A stretch of 64,000 nucleotides of DNA from Streptomyces omiyaensis (GCF_014650895.1 NZ_BMVV01000001.1:334222-398221); one strand, 5' to 3'; shown: positions 1 through 6,786, counted from the first letter of the stretch. Notes: generated by a model not told the origin, from the letters alone. Numbers and translations are program-made.

Positions 1-75
1 GGGTCCGTCGAGGAGCTGGCGGAGGCGGTCCTGGAGGGGGATGTGCGGTCGCGATGCCTCGCCCGGCTGAGTCAT
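1..75 (-). CDS. partial minus-strand gene, N-terminal 25 codons only
   Basis: An open frame begins with ATG at 75 and runs off the left edge, reading MTQPGEASRPHIPLQDRLRQ and then LLDGP. GGAAGG lies about 9 bases upstream of the ATG and fits a ribosome binding site. Its strand matches the phage-tail genes at 1288-3219, so it could be the next gene of that module, but a plus-strand gene at 384-1217 lies between. I do not recognise the family from 25 residues. Confidence 0.4.
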   Translation of the reverse strand, partial: MTQPGEASRPHIPLQDRLRQLLDGP

Positions 76-383
76 GGACGCCTGCCTTCCGGTTGCTTGC
101 CCGTGCCTGCGTGGCGGCGCCGCGTGGGGAGGAAGAGCGGGGGCACCACGTTTTCGAACTACTGTGCGAACAGAGTGTGGAACATCTGTTCTACGTTTGT
201 CGAGCGAGATGGGGCTGACGGCGTGTCTTCTCGTCAGGTTCCCGAACGAGTTGGCGGTGATCGAACGGAAAACTCGACCGGGTAACCTGGAGGACGCTCT
301 TCCCGGACCCGACCGCTCCGGGGAGGCAAGGGGCGCGAGGGGCGCGCGGGGACCCCAGGGGGCTGGAAGGCAGCAACTGACGC

Positions 384-1217
384 ATGGACACGGAGCCGGG
401 AGCGAACCGGCGGGAGCGGGTGGTCGACTGGCTCGCCTCCCACCCCGATCTGCCGCATCTCTTCGCGCGCCTCTCCGAGCTCGTCCACGTCCACGGACAC
501 GCCCCCGAGGAGCTCGTCGTCATCCCCCGGTCCGAGGTCGACCGCCGGGAGACCACCGCCTTCACCTCCGGCTGGGCCGAGGCCGTCTCCGACGAACTCC
601 CGCGCATCCGGAGGGAGTACGAGCGCCGCATCGCCGACGCCTACGCCCAGGGCCAGGGGGACGCGCGGGGCGTGAGGCGCCCGCAGCGCCGGACCGACAC
701 CGGGCCGCAGGACGGGGCCCGGGTGATCGCGCTGCCCTTCGCCCGCCTCCTGGAGCCCCCCGCCGCCGTGGTCGAGGCCGAGGAGCGGGTGCGCCGGGAG
801 CGCGAGCTGTTCGAGCAGCGCGCCGCGCACGACCCGGAGCCCGGCGTACGCGAGGAACACGGCGTACGCGAGGAGCGCGGCGAGCCCGGCGGGCGCGAGC
901 CCGGTGCGCGCGAGCCGGAGCCCGAGCACGCCAAGGAGCCCGCGCCCGATCCCGAGCCCGAGTTCACGGTCGGGGCCCAGGACGGCCGCCAGCGCCGCAA
1001 CGCGCAGCCCGTGCGGAAGGTCGTCCGGGGCAAGGGCGGCCGCCCGATCGTCCCGCCCCTCTCCCACGTCCCCGTCCAGCAGGGCACGGCGGGCGAGCGC
1101 CGGGACGCCGACCAGCGCCCCGGCCGGGGCCGGCGCCTCTCCGAGCGGGCCAAGGCCCTGGAGGAGGAGCTGGCCGCCGAGCGGACGCCGGAAGCGCCCC
1201 CGGAGTCCGCCCCCTGA
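384..1217 (+). CDS. hypothetical protein, charged and low-complexity C-terminal half
   Basis: This 277-residue protein is of unrecognised family. The N-terminal 100 residues look globular and helical (RERVVDWLASHPDLPHLFAR near the start). Residues about 130-205 are a run of Glu/Arg/Pro-rich near-repeats (GVREEHGVREERGEPGGREP), and the C-terminus is basic and then acidic. There is no signal peptide or membrane segment. It is on the opposite strand to the flanking tail-like genes and converges on the chaperone gene, with a hairpin between them. A cargo or moron gene of the phage-like block is possible, but that is inference. The ATG at 384 has only a weak, distant GGAAGG, so the start is uncertain. 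Confidence 0.6.
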   Translation: MDTEPGANRRERVVDWLASHPDLPHLFARLSELVHVHGHAPEELVVIPRSEVDRRETTAFTSGWAEAVSDELPRIRREYERRIADAYAQGQGDARGVRRPQRRTDTGPQDGARVIALPFARLLEPPAAVVEAEERVRRERELFEQRAAHDPEPGVREEHGVREERGEPGGREPGAREPEPEHAKEPAPDPEPEFTVGAQDGRQRRNAQPVRKVVRGKGGRPIVPPLSHVPVQQGTAGERRDADQRPGRGRRLSERAKALEEELAAERTPEAPPESAP

Positions 1218-1257
1218 GGGAGACGGACGCCGGGGGCCGGGGCGGCGGACGGTCGCC

Positions 1258-1279
1258 CCGCCGGACCGGGGTCCGGCGG
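1258..1279. terminator. intergenic hairpin between convergent genes
   Basis: A perfect 9-bp inverted repeat (CCGCCGGAC / GTCCGGCGG) with a 4-base loop lies between the plus gene ending at 1217 and the minus gene ending at 1288. It is a plausible bidirectional terminator. There is no T-run, as is usual in Streptomyces. Confidence 0.45.
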
Positions 1280-1287
1280 CGGCCCGC

Positions 1288-1704
1288 CTAGCCGAAGAAG
1301 CGGGCCAGCCGGGCGGGGGAGACCTCCTCGGGCGGAGCGTCCGCCGGCGCCGCGCCCTCCGGCTCGCCGGCCCCGCCGTCGGCCGGGCGGGGCACCGGCT
1401 TCGGCGGATCGGGCTGGTCGCCGTCCTCGGAGCCGTTGACGCACAGGAACATCCAGTTGGCGACGGCCAGGTGGTCCACGGCGGCGGCCAGCAGGTGGTC
1501 GGTGACCGACCAGTCGGCCGCCTCGCCGTGGAGGTCGCGCTGGAGCGCGCTGTCCCGGGGCAGGTGCTTGATCAGGACCAGCACCCGACGGCTGGAGAGC
1601 TCCCCGCGGTGCCAGTCGAGGAGGTCGGTCCCGTAGTAGCGGAGGAAGTCCGCCTCGAGGGCCTCGGCGTGTTCGTCGACGAACTCGACGAGGCTCAGTC
1701 TTCC
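1288..1704 (-). CDS. tail assembly chaperone, frameshift extension (gpT-like part of gpG-T fusion)
   Basis: This is a 138-codon open frame directly downstream of, and in the -1 frame relative to, the small tail chaperone. Its first residues after the junction are GRLSLVEFVDEHAEALEADF. No good start codon or ribosome binding site precedes it; the first in-frame GTG, at 1584, would discard about 40 well-behaved residues. Zero-frame codons CTG GGG GAA GAC TGA lie over the run GGGGGAA (1707-1701). A -1 slip on GGG enters this frame and gives a fusion of about 232 residues. Tail assembly chaperones of long-tailed phages are classically made as G and G-T products in this way. The C-terminal third is Pro/Ala/Glu-rich. 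Confidence 0.65.
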   Translation of the reverse strand, partial: GRLSLVEFVDEHAEALEADFLRYYGTDLLDWHRGELSSRRVLVLIKHLPRDSALQRDLHGEAADWSVTDHLLAAAVDHLAVANWMFLCVNGSEDGDQPDPPKPVPRPADGGAGEPEGAAPADAPPEEVSPARLARFFG

Positions 1705-1985
1705 CCCAGGCCGAGCCCGGTCTCCTTGCCGTACGCCTCCAGGACGGCGGCGATGTCCTGCATGGTGACATCGTGCTCCTCGAAGCGGGCGAACTGGTCC
1801 GCACCCATCAGGAGCGCGAGCAGGCCGTCCACGTCGTTGTCGTCGAGCCTGCGGAGCCCCTTGGCGGTCGCGCGGGAGAGCTCCGTCGGAAGGGTGAAGG
1901 TGTCGCCGTCCAGCTCGAAGGACCAGGTGCGGCCGTGGGCCTCCTGGCGCTGGGCGCGGGCGGCGTTGACGTCGAAACGGGCCAT
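1695..1985 (-). CDS. tail assembly chaperone (gpG-like)
   Basis: A 96-residue protein that lies between the major tail gene and the frameshift partner, as expected for the small tail assembly chaperone that coats the tape measure during siphophage tail assembly. The sequence begins MARFDVNAARAQRQEAHGRT and is a compact helical protein with an acidic C-terminus (GLGLGED). The ATG at 1985 follows AAGGAG at a suitable distance. The family assignment rests on gene order, size and the overlapping -1 frame more than on motifs. The gene ends in TGA inside the probable slippery region. Confidence 0.65.
   Translation of the reverse strand: MARFDVNAARAQRQEAHGRTWSFELDGDTFTLPTELSRATAKGLRRLDDNDVDGLLALLMGADQFARFEEHDVTMQDIAAVLEAYGKETGLGLGED
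1701..1707 (-). promoter_or_regulatory. candidate -1 ribosomal frameshift site
   Basis: GGGGGAA on the minus strand sits three codons before the TGA of the small chaperone. Zero-frame GGG re-pairs perfectly with GGG after slipping back one base. It is the only place where the two long open frames can be joined without losing coding sequence. Confidence 0.55.
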
Positions 1986-2082
1986 GGCGATGCGTACTCC
2001 TTGTTCGGGTGCGTGCTGAGGAGGGAGCGGAGAGGGGGCCCGGGGCGGGACGGCGGAGCGCCGTCCCGCCCCGGAAGGAGGG

Positions 2083-2688
2083 TCAGGCCTGGGCGGTGCC
2101 GTACTGGTTGTCCTTCATGAGGAAGGTCGCCAGCGGCTTGCCGTCGCCGTTCGACATGGCCGTGAAGGTGATGCCCAGGGTGGACGCCGCCTTGCGGGCC
2201 AGCTTGATGTCGTCGGAGGCGGTGACCTGACCGCGCGGGATGATGAAGCGGTACGTGACCGCCGTGGTGCCGCCGGCCTTGACGTCGGTGAACTCCAGGC
2301 CGAGGGCGCGGACGTCCGCGTACGGACGCTCGGCGATCTCGTACTTGTAGGTGTCGGTCGACGCGGCCGGCTCCGCCTCGACCTTGCCGCCGCCCATGAA
2401 GAAGGGCAGCGTGTCCTCGTTGAACTGGAGCATCGAGAACTTCAGCGAGAGGTCGCGGCTGGAGTAGATGAAGTGCACCGGGGAGACCGACTGCCAGGTG
2501 TCGATCGGCTCCAGCTTGTCCTTCTTGGAGAAGGTGACGCCGTCGCCGGTGGTGAAGCCGAGGTTGGTCCAGCCCGTCCAGTCGGCGGCCGGGTCGGCGC
2601 CGAAGTTCGGGACGGCCGTGCCGGTGGTGGCGACGAAGAGCTTGCCGGTGCCGGCGACGCGGATCTCGGCCGAGTTGTTTCCTGCCAT
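2083..2688 (-). CDS. phage major tail (tube) protein
   Basis: A 201-residue protein with the beta-rich composition and opening of siphophage major tail subunits (MAGNNSAEIRVAGTGKLFVA, then a Gly/Thr-rich stretch with TGWTNLGFTTGDGVTFSKK). It would form the stacked hexameric tail tube. ATG at 2688 follows AAGGAG. It lies between a tail-terminator-like gene and the chaperone pair, the canonical order of a siphophage tail module. No internal stop or frameshift is seen, so it is not obviously decayed. No capsid, portal or terminase genes are visible on this side. Confidence 0.75.
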   Translation of the reverse strand: MAGNNSAEIRVAGTGKLFVATTGTAVPNFGADPAADWTGWTNLGFTTGDGVTFSKKDKLEPIDTWQSVSPVHFIYSSRDLSLKFSMLQFNEDTLPFFMGGGKVEAEPAASTDTYKYEIAERPYADVRALGLEFTDVKAGGTTAVTYRFIIPRGQVTASDDIKLARKAASTLGITFTAMSNGDGKPLATFLMKDNQYGTAQA

Positions 2689-2808
2689 GGTGGGTTTCTC
2701 CTTGTGTGGTGAGGGCACCGCGCCCGGGCGAAGGGAGGCCCGGGCACGGCAAAGGCCCCGCCGGACGGCGGGGCCTGGTCGGTGGGGCCGGACGGGGCCG
2801 GCGGGGCG

Positions 2809-3219
2809 TCAGAAGACGCTGAGGGAGAGGCGCAGCACGCAGAGGTAGCGGTTGGCGCCCCGGTAGAGGTAGTCGGGCAGCCAGCGCGGCCCGTCCTGCT
2901 CCTCCACGTCGTGCACGACGTTGTTCGCGCCGATGCGCTGGCCGATGGTGGCGAGCAGCGCGCGCCGGGCGCCGTTGGCGAGGACGTGGGCCGCGTTCTT
3001 GGTGGGGCCGTAGACCTCGAACTCGATCAGCGGCATGTCGACGTGCAGGTCGCCGATCCAGGCGCCGCCGCGGCGGTTGACCAGGACGGCGCTCTGCGTG
3101 CCGTCGAAGCCGGCCGGCGCCTGGACGGCGATCACCGCCCCGGCCAGCGCCGGGTCGGCCTTGAGGACGTCGACGACCAGCTTCTCGACGTCCGGGAACG
3201 CACTCGGGGGAGTGGTCAT
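2809..3219 (-). CDS. phage tail terminator / head-tail completion protein
   Basis: A 136-residue protein, first gene of the tail-like operon. Its opening resembles tail terminator and minor tail completion proteins that act on the last tube ring (PDVEKLVVDVLKADPALAG, then DLHVDMPLIEFEVYGPTKNA). Start ATG at 3219 has a strong GAGGAG ribosome binding site. The gap to the next gene is about 120 bases and contains GC-rich inverted sequence (CCCCGCCGGACGGCGGGG near 2756-2773) that could modulate readthrough. The family call is by size, order and general resemblance. Confidence 0.6.
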   Translation of the reverse strand: MTTPPSAFPDVEKLVVDVLKADPALAGAVIAVQAPAGFDGTQSAVLVNRRGGAWIGDLHVDMPLIEFEVYGPTKNAAHVLANGARRALLATIGQRIGANNVVHDVEEQDGPRWLPDYLYRGANRYLCVLRLSLSVF

Positions 3220-3525
3220 GACGGTTCTCCTCGGGAGGGAGGGGCGGTGGGAGGGGCCGCCGTCCGGGGTTCCCGCGGGGGAGGGGGCGGGGGCGCGGGA
3301 ACGCGCCCGGACGACGGACGGCGGAGCCGCCGCCCCTCCTCGGGGCGCAGCTCCGCCGCTGCACCAACTGTGACAGAGAGCGTGCGCGCACGCAACTAAA
3401 ACGGTGAGTGCTGCGGCCCGTTCTTCCCCCGGCGTCGGCGATACGGCTCTGACCTGCGGCGATGCCTATCGGGCGGACGGGGCCGGCGGATAGGTTGGCC
3501 TCCCCGACCCCCGAGGAGCCGCCCC
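3220..3525. other. divergent intergenic region of the tail operon and ATP-grasp gene
   Basis: 306 bases without a gene. The minus half (3220-3360) is a very GC-rich leader. The centre holds the palindrome CGTGCGCGCACG with flanking CAACTAAA. The plus half contains the GAGGAG ribosome binding site of the 3526 gene. I see no clear -35/-10 pair. Confidence 0.5.
3379..3400. promoter_or_regulatory. operator-like palindrome, site 1 (tail operon)
   Basis: GCGTGCGCGCACGC (3380-3393) is a perfect 14-bp palindrome followed by AACTA. On the minus strand it reads TAGTTGCG-N4-CGCACGC, upstream of the tail operon. The same string with a different 4-base centre occurs at site 2 before the WhiB-like operon, which suggests one binding protein. 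Confidence 0.5.
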
Positions 3526-4356
3526 GTGTCCGCCGACCGCCCCCGCCTGCTCTACGTCACCGACCTCGCCTACCCGGCCCGCGGACGCCGCTACTGCGAC
3601 GAGGACATCGACCTCACCGCCCGGCTCCGCGCCTCCTTCGACCTCGCCCTCTGCCACCCGCGCGACGCCGCCGCCCTGATGGACGCCTTCGACGCCGTCG
3701 TGGTCCGCAACAGCGGCCCGGTCCTCCACCACCAGGAGGCGTACGACCGCTTCCGCGCGCGCGCCGCCGCCCGCTCCACCCGCGTCTACAACCCGCTCCA
3801 CGGACGCGGCGACATGGCCGGAAAGCAGTACCTCCTCGACCTCACCGCCGACGGCCACCCCGTCATCCCCACCGTCGGCCGCCCCGAGGACCTCCCCCTC
3901 CTCCCCGCCTCCGAGCTCTACGCGGTCAAGCCCAGGGCCGGCGCCGACTCCATAGGCCTGCGCTTCGTCCCGCACGCGGAACTCGCCGGCCTCCCGTGGG
4001 GCGACGGCCTCCTCGCCCAGCCCCGGATCGACTTCGCGTACGAGGTCTCCTTCTACTTCGTCGACGACCTCTTCCAGTACGCGCTGTACGCCCCCGACCC
4101 CGAGCGCCGCTGGGTCCTGGAGCCGTACGAACCCACCCCCGCGGACCTCGACTTCGCCCGCCGCTTCATCGACTGGAACACCCTCCGCCACGGCGTCCAG
4201 CGCGTCGACGCCTGCCGCGCCCCGGACGGCGGCCTCCTCCTGGTCGAGCTGGAGGACCTCAACCCCTACCTCTCGCTCGACCGGGTCGGCGAGCCGGTCC
4301 GCGAGCGCTTCACCGAGGCCCTGACCCGCTCCCTCCGCTCCTTCCTGGAGGCGTGA
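3526..4356 (+). CDS. ATP-grasp-like protein of unknown substrate
   Basis: A 276-residue soluble protein starting at GTG 3526 after GAGGAG. It shows the plan of ATP-grasp ligases: an N-terminal Rossmann-like part (RLLYVTDLAY; DAVVVRNSG), a central nucleotide-binding stretch with a conserved lysine (LYAVKPRAGADSIGL), and an acidic metal-binding end (LLLVELEDLNPYLSLD, the usual E-x-N element). Substrate and product are unknown. It stands alone, divergent from the phage-tail operon and convergent with the WhiB-like operon, with a shared terminator at 4375-4411. A peptide- or amino-acid-ligating modification enzyme is possible, but this is inference from fold only. Confidence 0.6.
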   Translation: MSADRPRLLYVTDLAYPARGRRYCDEDIDLTARLRASFDLALCHPRDAAALMDAFDAVVVRNSGPVLHHQEAYDRFRARAAARSTRVYNPLHGRGDMAGKQYLLDLTADGHPVIPTVGRPEDLPLLPASELYAVKPRAGADSIGLRFVPHAELAGLPWGDGLLAQPRIDFAYEVSFYFVDDLFQYALYAPDPERRWVLEPYEPTPADLDFARRFIDWNTLRHGVQRVDACRAPDGGLLLVELEDLNPYLSLDRVGEPVRERFTEALTRSLRSFLEA

Positions 4357-4374
4357 CGAACCCGGAGGCACGAC

Positions 4375-4411
4375 GAAGCGCCCCGTGTCCGGGAAGGACA
4401 CGGGGCGCTTC
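4375..4411. terminator. bidirectional terminator
   Basis: A 16-bp perfect stem (GAAGCGCCCCGTGTCC and its complement) with loop GGGAA lies between the convergent ATP-grasp-like gene and the minus-strand operon ending at 4456. Confidence 0.8.
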
Positions 4412-4455
4412 GGGGCGGTGCGGCGGCGGCTCGGGGCGGGCCCGGGCGGGCGGGA

Positions 4456-4659
4456 TCAGGCGGTCCGGGGGCGGCGGCGGGCCGCCCGCTCCGCCGCGAA
4501 GACGTCCTCCAGGCGGAAGAGCTGCGCCCGGCCCGCCCGGCCCGCGGCCCGCAGGTGGCCCAGCTGCACCCACTTGCGGATGGTCGCGGGCGCGACCCCC
4601 GCCTCCTCGGCGGCGAGCGGTCCCGGGATCAGGGCCGGCAGGTGGGGCGAGCTCAGCAC
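4456..4659 (-). CDS. small excisionase/MerR-like helix-turn-helix protein
   Basis: A 67-residue protein beginning at GTG 4659, seven bases inside the end of the preceding gene and after a strong GGAGGAG. It contains a winged-HTH core of the excisionase/helix-turn-helix-17 type (GVAPATIRKWVQLGHLRAAG then a strand and LEDVFAAERA). Such proteins bind DNA and are common as excisionases or small regulators on integrated elements. It is the last gene of the WhiB-like operon and is probably translationally coupled. Whether it excises anything is unknown, as no integrase is visible in the window. Confidence 0.65.
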   Translation of the reverse strand: MLSSPHLPALIPGPLAAEEAGVAPATIRKWVQLGHLRAAGRAGRAQLFRLEDVFAAERAARRRPRTA

Positions 4660-5387
4660 GCGGTCTCCTCCGTGTCGTCCATCGCCGCCTCGATCTCCTC
4701 CGTGCGGGCGCCGGAGGCCTCCGCCAGCTCCCGCCACTCGTCCTCCCGCCACAGGTGCCGGTAGGCGGGGTCGTCCTGGCAGCCGCACACCGGATCGACG
4801 CACACGCAGGCGGGGTTCACGCACAGCACCGCCCGCCGGTCGGGGAAGGCGCGCAGCGAGACCGAGTCGCACCACGGGCAGCGCCCGGCCACCCGCACCA
4901 CCGTCTCCGCCTCGCCCAGCGTGCGCGCGCACCGGCGGGCCATCCGCCGCAGCTCGTCCCGCACGTGGCGGGCGAGGTCCGGGTGGGCGGCCACGCCGTC
5001 GAGCAGCCCGACGACCCGGCGCAGCCGGTCGGTCACCCCGGCCCGCGGGGGCCGCGGCAGTCCGAGGCGGGCGCAGACCGCCTCCTCCAGCTCCACCACG
5101 CCGTCGGTGACGTCCCGGATGCAGTCGGAGACGTGCAGCCGGATCGGGGCGGCGCCGTGTCCGGGGACGGCGAGCCCGTGCCGCTGCTCCAGGAGCAGCG
5201 CCTCCCGCCGCTCCTGGCGGAGCAGTTCGGCCTCCGCCGGGTGCGGGGCGGCGGGCGCGGTGCCGGCGGGGGAGCGGCGGACGGGCGCCAGCTCCCCGGC
5301 GAGCTCGGGGAACTGCCGGACGAGGGCGGCGGCCCAGACCAGCGCGTCCCGCAGGACGGTCCCGGCCGCGCCGGTGCCCGCGCTCAC
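4653..5387 (-). CDS. hypothetical protein with C-terminal Cys-rich cluster
   Basis: A 244-residue protein starting at GTG 5387, overlapping the upstream WhiB-like gene by four bases (GTGA), with GGGGAG as ribosome binding site. The N-terminal part is helical (LRDALVWAAALVRQFPELAG). The C-terminal third carries a dense Cys set: CPWC, then CVNPACVCVDPVCGC, likely binding zinc or an Fe-S cluster. The tail is acidic (EEIEAAMDDTEETAC). It may work with the WhiB-like protein it is co-translated with. I do not recognise a named family. Confidence 0.65.
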   Translation of the reverse strand: MSAGTGAAGTVLRDALVWAAALVRQFPELAGELAPVRRSPAGTAPAAPHPAEAELLRQERREALLLEQRHGLAVPGHGAAPIRLHVSDCIRDVTDGVVELEEAVCARLGLPRPPRAGVTDRLRRVVGLLDGVAAHPDLARHVRDELRRMARRCARTLGEAETVVRVAGRCPWCDSVSLRAFPDRRAVLCVNPACVCVDPVCGCQDDPAYRHLWREDEWRELAEASGARTEEIEAAMDDTEETAC

Positions 5388-5791
5388 GGGGTCTCCCCGG
5401 CGGCGCCCGGAGCGGCGCCCACGAGCACGGCGTCGAGCTGTGCGGCGACGGTGGGGGCGTCGAGCTGTGCGGCGACGGTGGGGGCGTCGAGCGGGCCGGG
5501 GGCGCCCGGTCGTGCGGAAAGGGGCGTGCGGGGGGCGCGGGGCGAGCCGGGCGATCGGTTCGCGCGGGACTTCACCGGGCGTCCGTTGCGCCACAGGCGT
5601 CCCGCGCAGACGCCGTCGAACCAGCTCTCGGCGGGGGCGACGGCCGCCTCGCACTCGCGGCGGACGGGGCAGGCGGCGCAGGCCCGCAGGGCGGGGGCCG
5701 CCAGCCGCTCGCGGCGGGCGAAGACGACGGACGGGGAGAGGCCGGCGCACGCGGCGGCGGCCTGCCAGGGGGTCGGGTCGTGCTGGGACAA
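5384..5791 (-). CDS. WhiB-like (Wbl) Fe-S regulator, variant
   Basis: Wbl proteins hold a [4Fe-4S] cluster through four Cys and regulate with the primary sigma factor. Counting from TTG 5791 the four Cys are at 15, 38, 41 and 47, in the family spacing C-x22-C-x2-C-x5-C (ACAACPVRREC). They are followed by WFDGVCAGRLW, a departure from the usual G-V/I-W-G-G turn. A basic segment (GRPVKSRANR) follows. TTG 5791 is preferred because GGAGAG lies seven bases upstream; GTG 5806 is the alternative. The C-terminal tail has a tandem LDAPTVAAQ duplication. It is first gene of a three-gene overlapping operon behind operator site 2. Confidence 0.75.
   Translation of the reverse strand: MSQHDPTPWQAAAACAGLSPSVVFARRERLAAPALRACAACPVRRECEAAVAPAESWFDGVCAGRLWRNGRPVKSRANRSPGSPRAPRTPLSARPGAPGPLDAPTVAAQLDAPTVAAQLDAVLVGAAPGAAGETP
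5431..5484. repeat. 27-bp tandem duplication inside the WhiB-like gene
   Basis: Two exact 27-base copies starting at 5431 and 5458, with a partial third copy (8 bases) after them. Because 27 is a multiple of three, the frame is kept and the protein gains LDAPTVAAQ twice. This looks like a recent slippage event in a disordered tail. Confidence 0.85.
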
Positions 5792-5894
5792 AGCGGTTCT
5801 CTCCACGGTCCGGGGCCGCCGGCGCGCCGGGGCCGCCCCGAGAGGGGCCCGGTGTCCGGGGCCGGCGAGTGCGGCGGCCAGCAGACTCGCATGT

Positions 5895-5916
5895 TGCGTG
5901 CGAGCTCGCAACTAGT
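5895..5916. promoter_or_regulatory. operator-like palindrome, site 2 (WhiB-like operon)
   Basis: GCGTGCGAGCTCGCAACTAG (5896-5915) is identical to site 1 except for four central bases. TGCGAGCTCGCA is a perfect 12-bp palindrome. On the minus strand it reads CTAGTTGCG-N4-CGCACGC about 105 bases before the TTG start of the WhiB-like gene. Confidence 0.5.
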
Positions 5917-5950
5917 GGTGTGGAGGGGTCTTCATCGATTCGACACGATT

Positions 5951-5971
5951 GCGTGCCCGAAAGCACGTAAT
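5951..5971. promoter_or_regulatory. operator-like site 3 (XRE gene)
   Basis: GCGTGCCCGAAAGCACGTAAT: the half-sites GCGTGC and GCACG match those of sites 1 and 2. It lies 22 bp from site 4, two helical turns, upstream of the XRE gene. Confidence 0.45.
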
Positions 5972-5972
5972 T

Positions 5973-5993
5973 CCGTGCGCGCAAGCACGCTAG
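5973..5993. promoter_or_regulatory. operator-like site 4 overlapping a possible -10
   Basis: CCGTGCGCGCAAGCACGCTAG has the CGTGC/GCACG arms of the other sites and runs into TAGAGT (5991-5996), a plausible -10 for the XRE gene at 6038. No good -35 is seen. Binding here would block the promoter, suggesting autoregulation. Confidence 0.45.
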
Positions 5994-6037
5994 AGTATGG
6001 GGTCCGGAGGGTGGGGATGATGAGGGAGCGTTAGATC

Positions 6038-6487
6038 ATGAACAGTCAAGGGCTGGACGAGTTCGCCGGCTGGGTCGAAGACCTGATGAGACGGCGCGGA
6101 TACGACATCGACAGCCCGCGGGGCGGCGGCAAGTCCCGGATCGCGGACGAGGCCGGTGTGCACCGGGCCGCGGTGACCCGCCTGCTCCAGCGGCAGAGCA
6201 TGCCCGACCTGGAGACCATGCGCCGCATCGCCCCGCTCCTCGGGGTCTCCGTGCGGGACATGCTGATCCGCTCCGGCCGGGTCACCCCCGAGGAGCTCCC
6301 CCTCGCGGCGGACCTCCTCCCGCCGACCGACTGGCAGCCCACCATGGAGGACTTCGCCCGCTGGCTCGGCGTCCCCGACGAGCGCATGGGCGTCTTCGTC
6401 AAGGTCGTCAGCCAGTTCCTGGAGCCCGACACGGCGGCCGAGGCCGACGAGCCGCGCGCCGAGCCCCGCCGTACCGCCCGGGATTGA
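6038..6487 (+). CDS. XRE-family helix-turn-helix regulator
   Basis: A 149-residue protein, ATG 6038 preceded by GGGAG. Residues about 25-75 form a Cro/C1-type HTH (SRIADEAGVHRAAVTRLLQR, then LETMRRIAPLLGVSVRDMLI). The C-terminal half has a second helical region (WQPTMEDFARWLGVPDERM) and an acidic end, perhaps for dimerisation. Two operator-like sites lie immediately upstream and two more in the neighbouring promoters of the tail and WhiB-like operons. The inference is that it is the common repressor of this block, like a prophage repressor. It is last gene of the accessory block before the str operon. Confidence 0.75.
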   Translation: MNSQGLDEFAGWVEDLMRRRGYDIDSPRGGGKSRIADEAGVHRAAVTRLLQRQSMPDLETMRRIAPLLGVSVRDMLIRSGRVTPEELPLAADLLPPTDWQPTMEDFARWLGVPDERMGVFVKVVSQFLEPDTAAEADEPRAEPRRTARD

Positions 6488-6564
6488 CAGCGGTCCCGAT
6501 CCGTGCGCCCCGGCGCGGACCCGAGATCCACCGGCGGTCCGCTCCGGCGGCGTGGGCTTTTCTT

Positions 6565-6593
6565 TTGACCGCAGTCCGTGCGATAGGTACGCT
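6565..6593 (+). promoter_or_regulatory. rpsL (str operon) promoter
   Basis: TTGACC (6565-6570), 17-base spacer, TACGCT (6588-6593): a good match to the vegetative promoter form. It would give a leader of roughly 185 bases. The 299-base gap 6488-6786 holds nothing else coding. Confidence 0.6.
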
Positions 6594-6711
6594 CATGCCT
6601 TGTGCCTGGGGTGTGCCTGGGCTCCTGTGCGTGTCCACAACCGCACGGTGAGTCCGCGAACGGCCACCGTGATCCGCGCCCCTTCCGCGTTCTGCGGAGG
6701 TCCACCGGGTC

Positions 6712-6736
6712 CGACACGCCCGACCGCGTGGGTCGG
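6712..6736 (+). promoter_or_regulatory. 25-base leader element shared with rpsJ
   Basis: The 25 bases here (starting CGACACGCCCGACCGCG) are identical to 14621-14645 before rpsJ. Within it CCGACC-GCGTG-GGTCGG can form a hairpin. It lies 50 bases before the rpsL start. Confidence 0.7.
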
Positions 6737-6786
6737 TGAATGTTCCAGGTTAGTAGTACTTACGGCACACAGAAACCGGAGAAGTA

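Noticed and set aside
6488..6786. Small coding frame running into rpsL (6552-6938)
   Set aside because: Out of frame with rpsL, overlaps it deeply, and has no ribosome binding site. The region is the rpsL promoter and leader.
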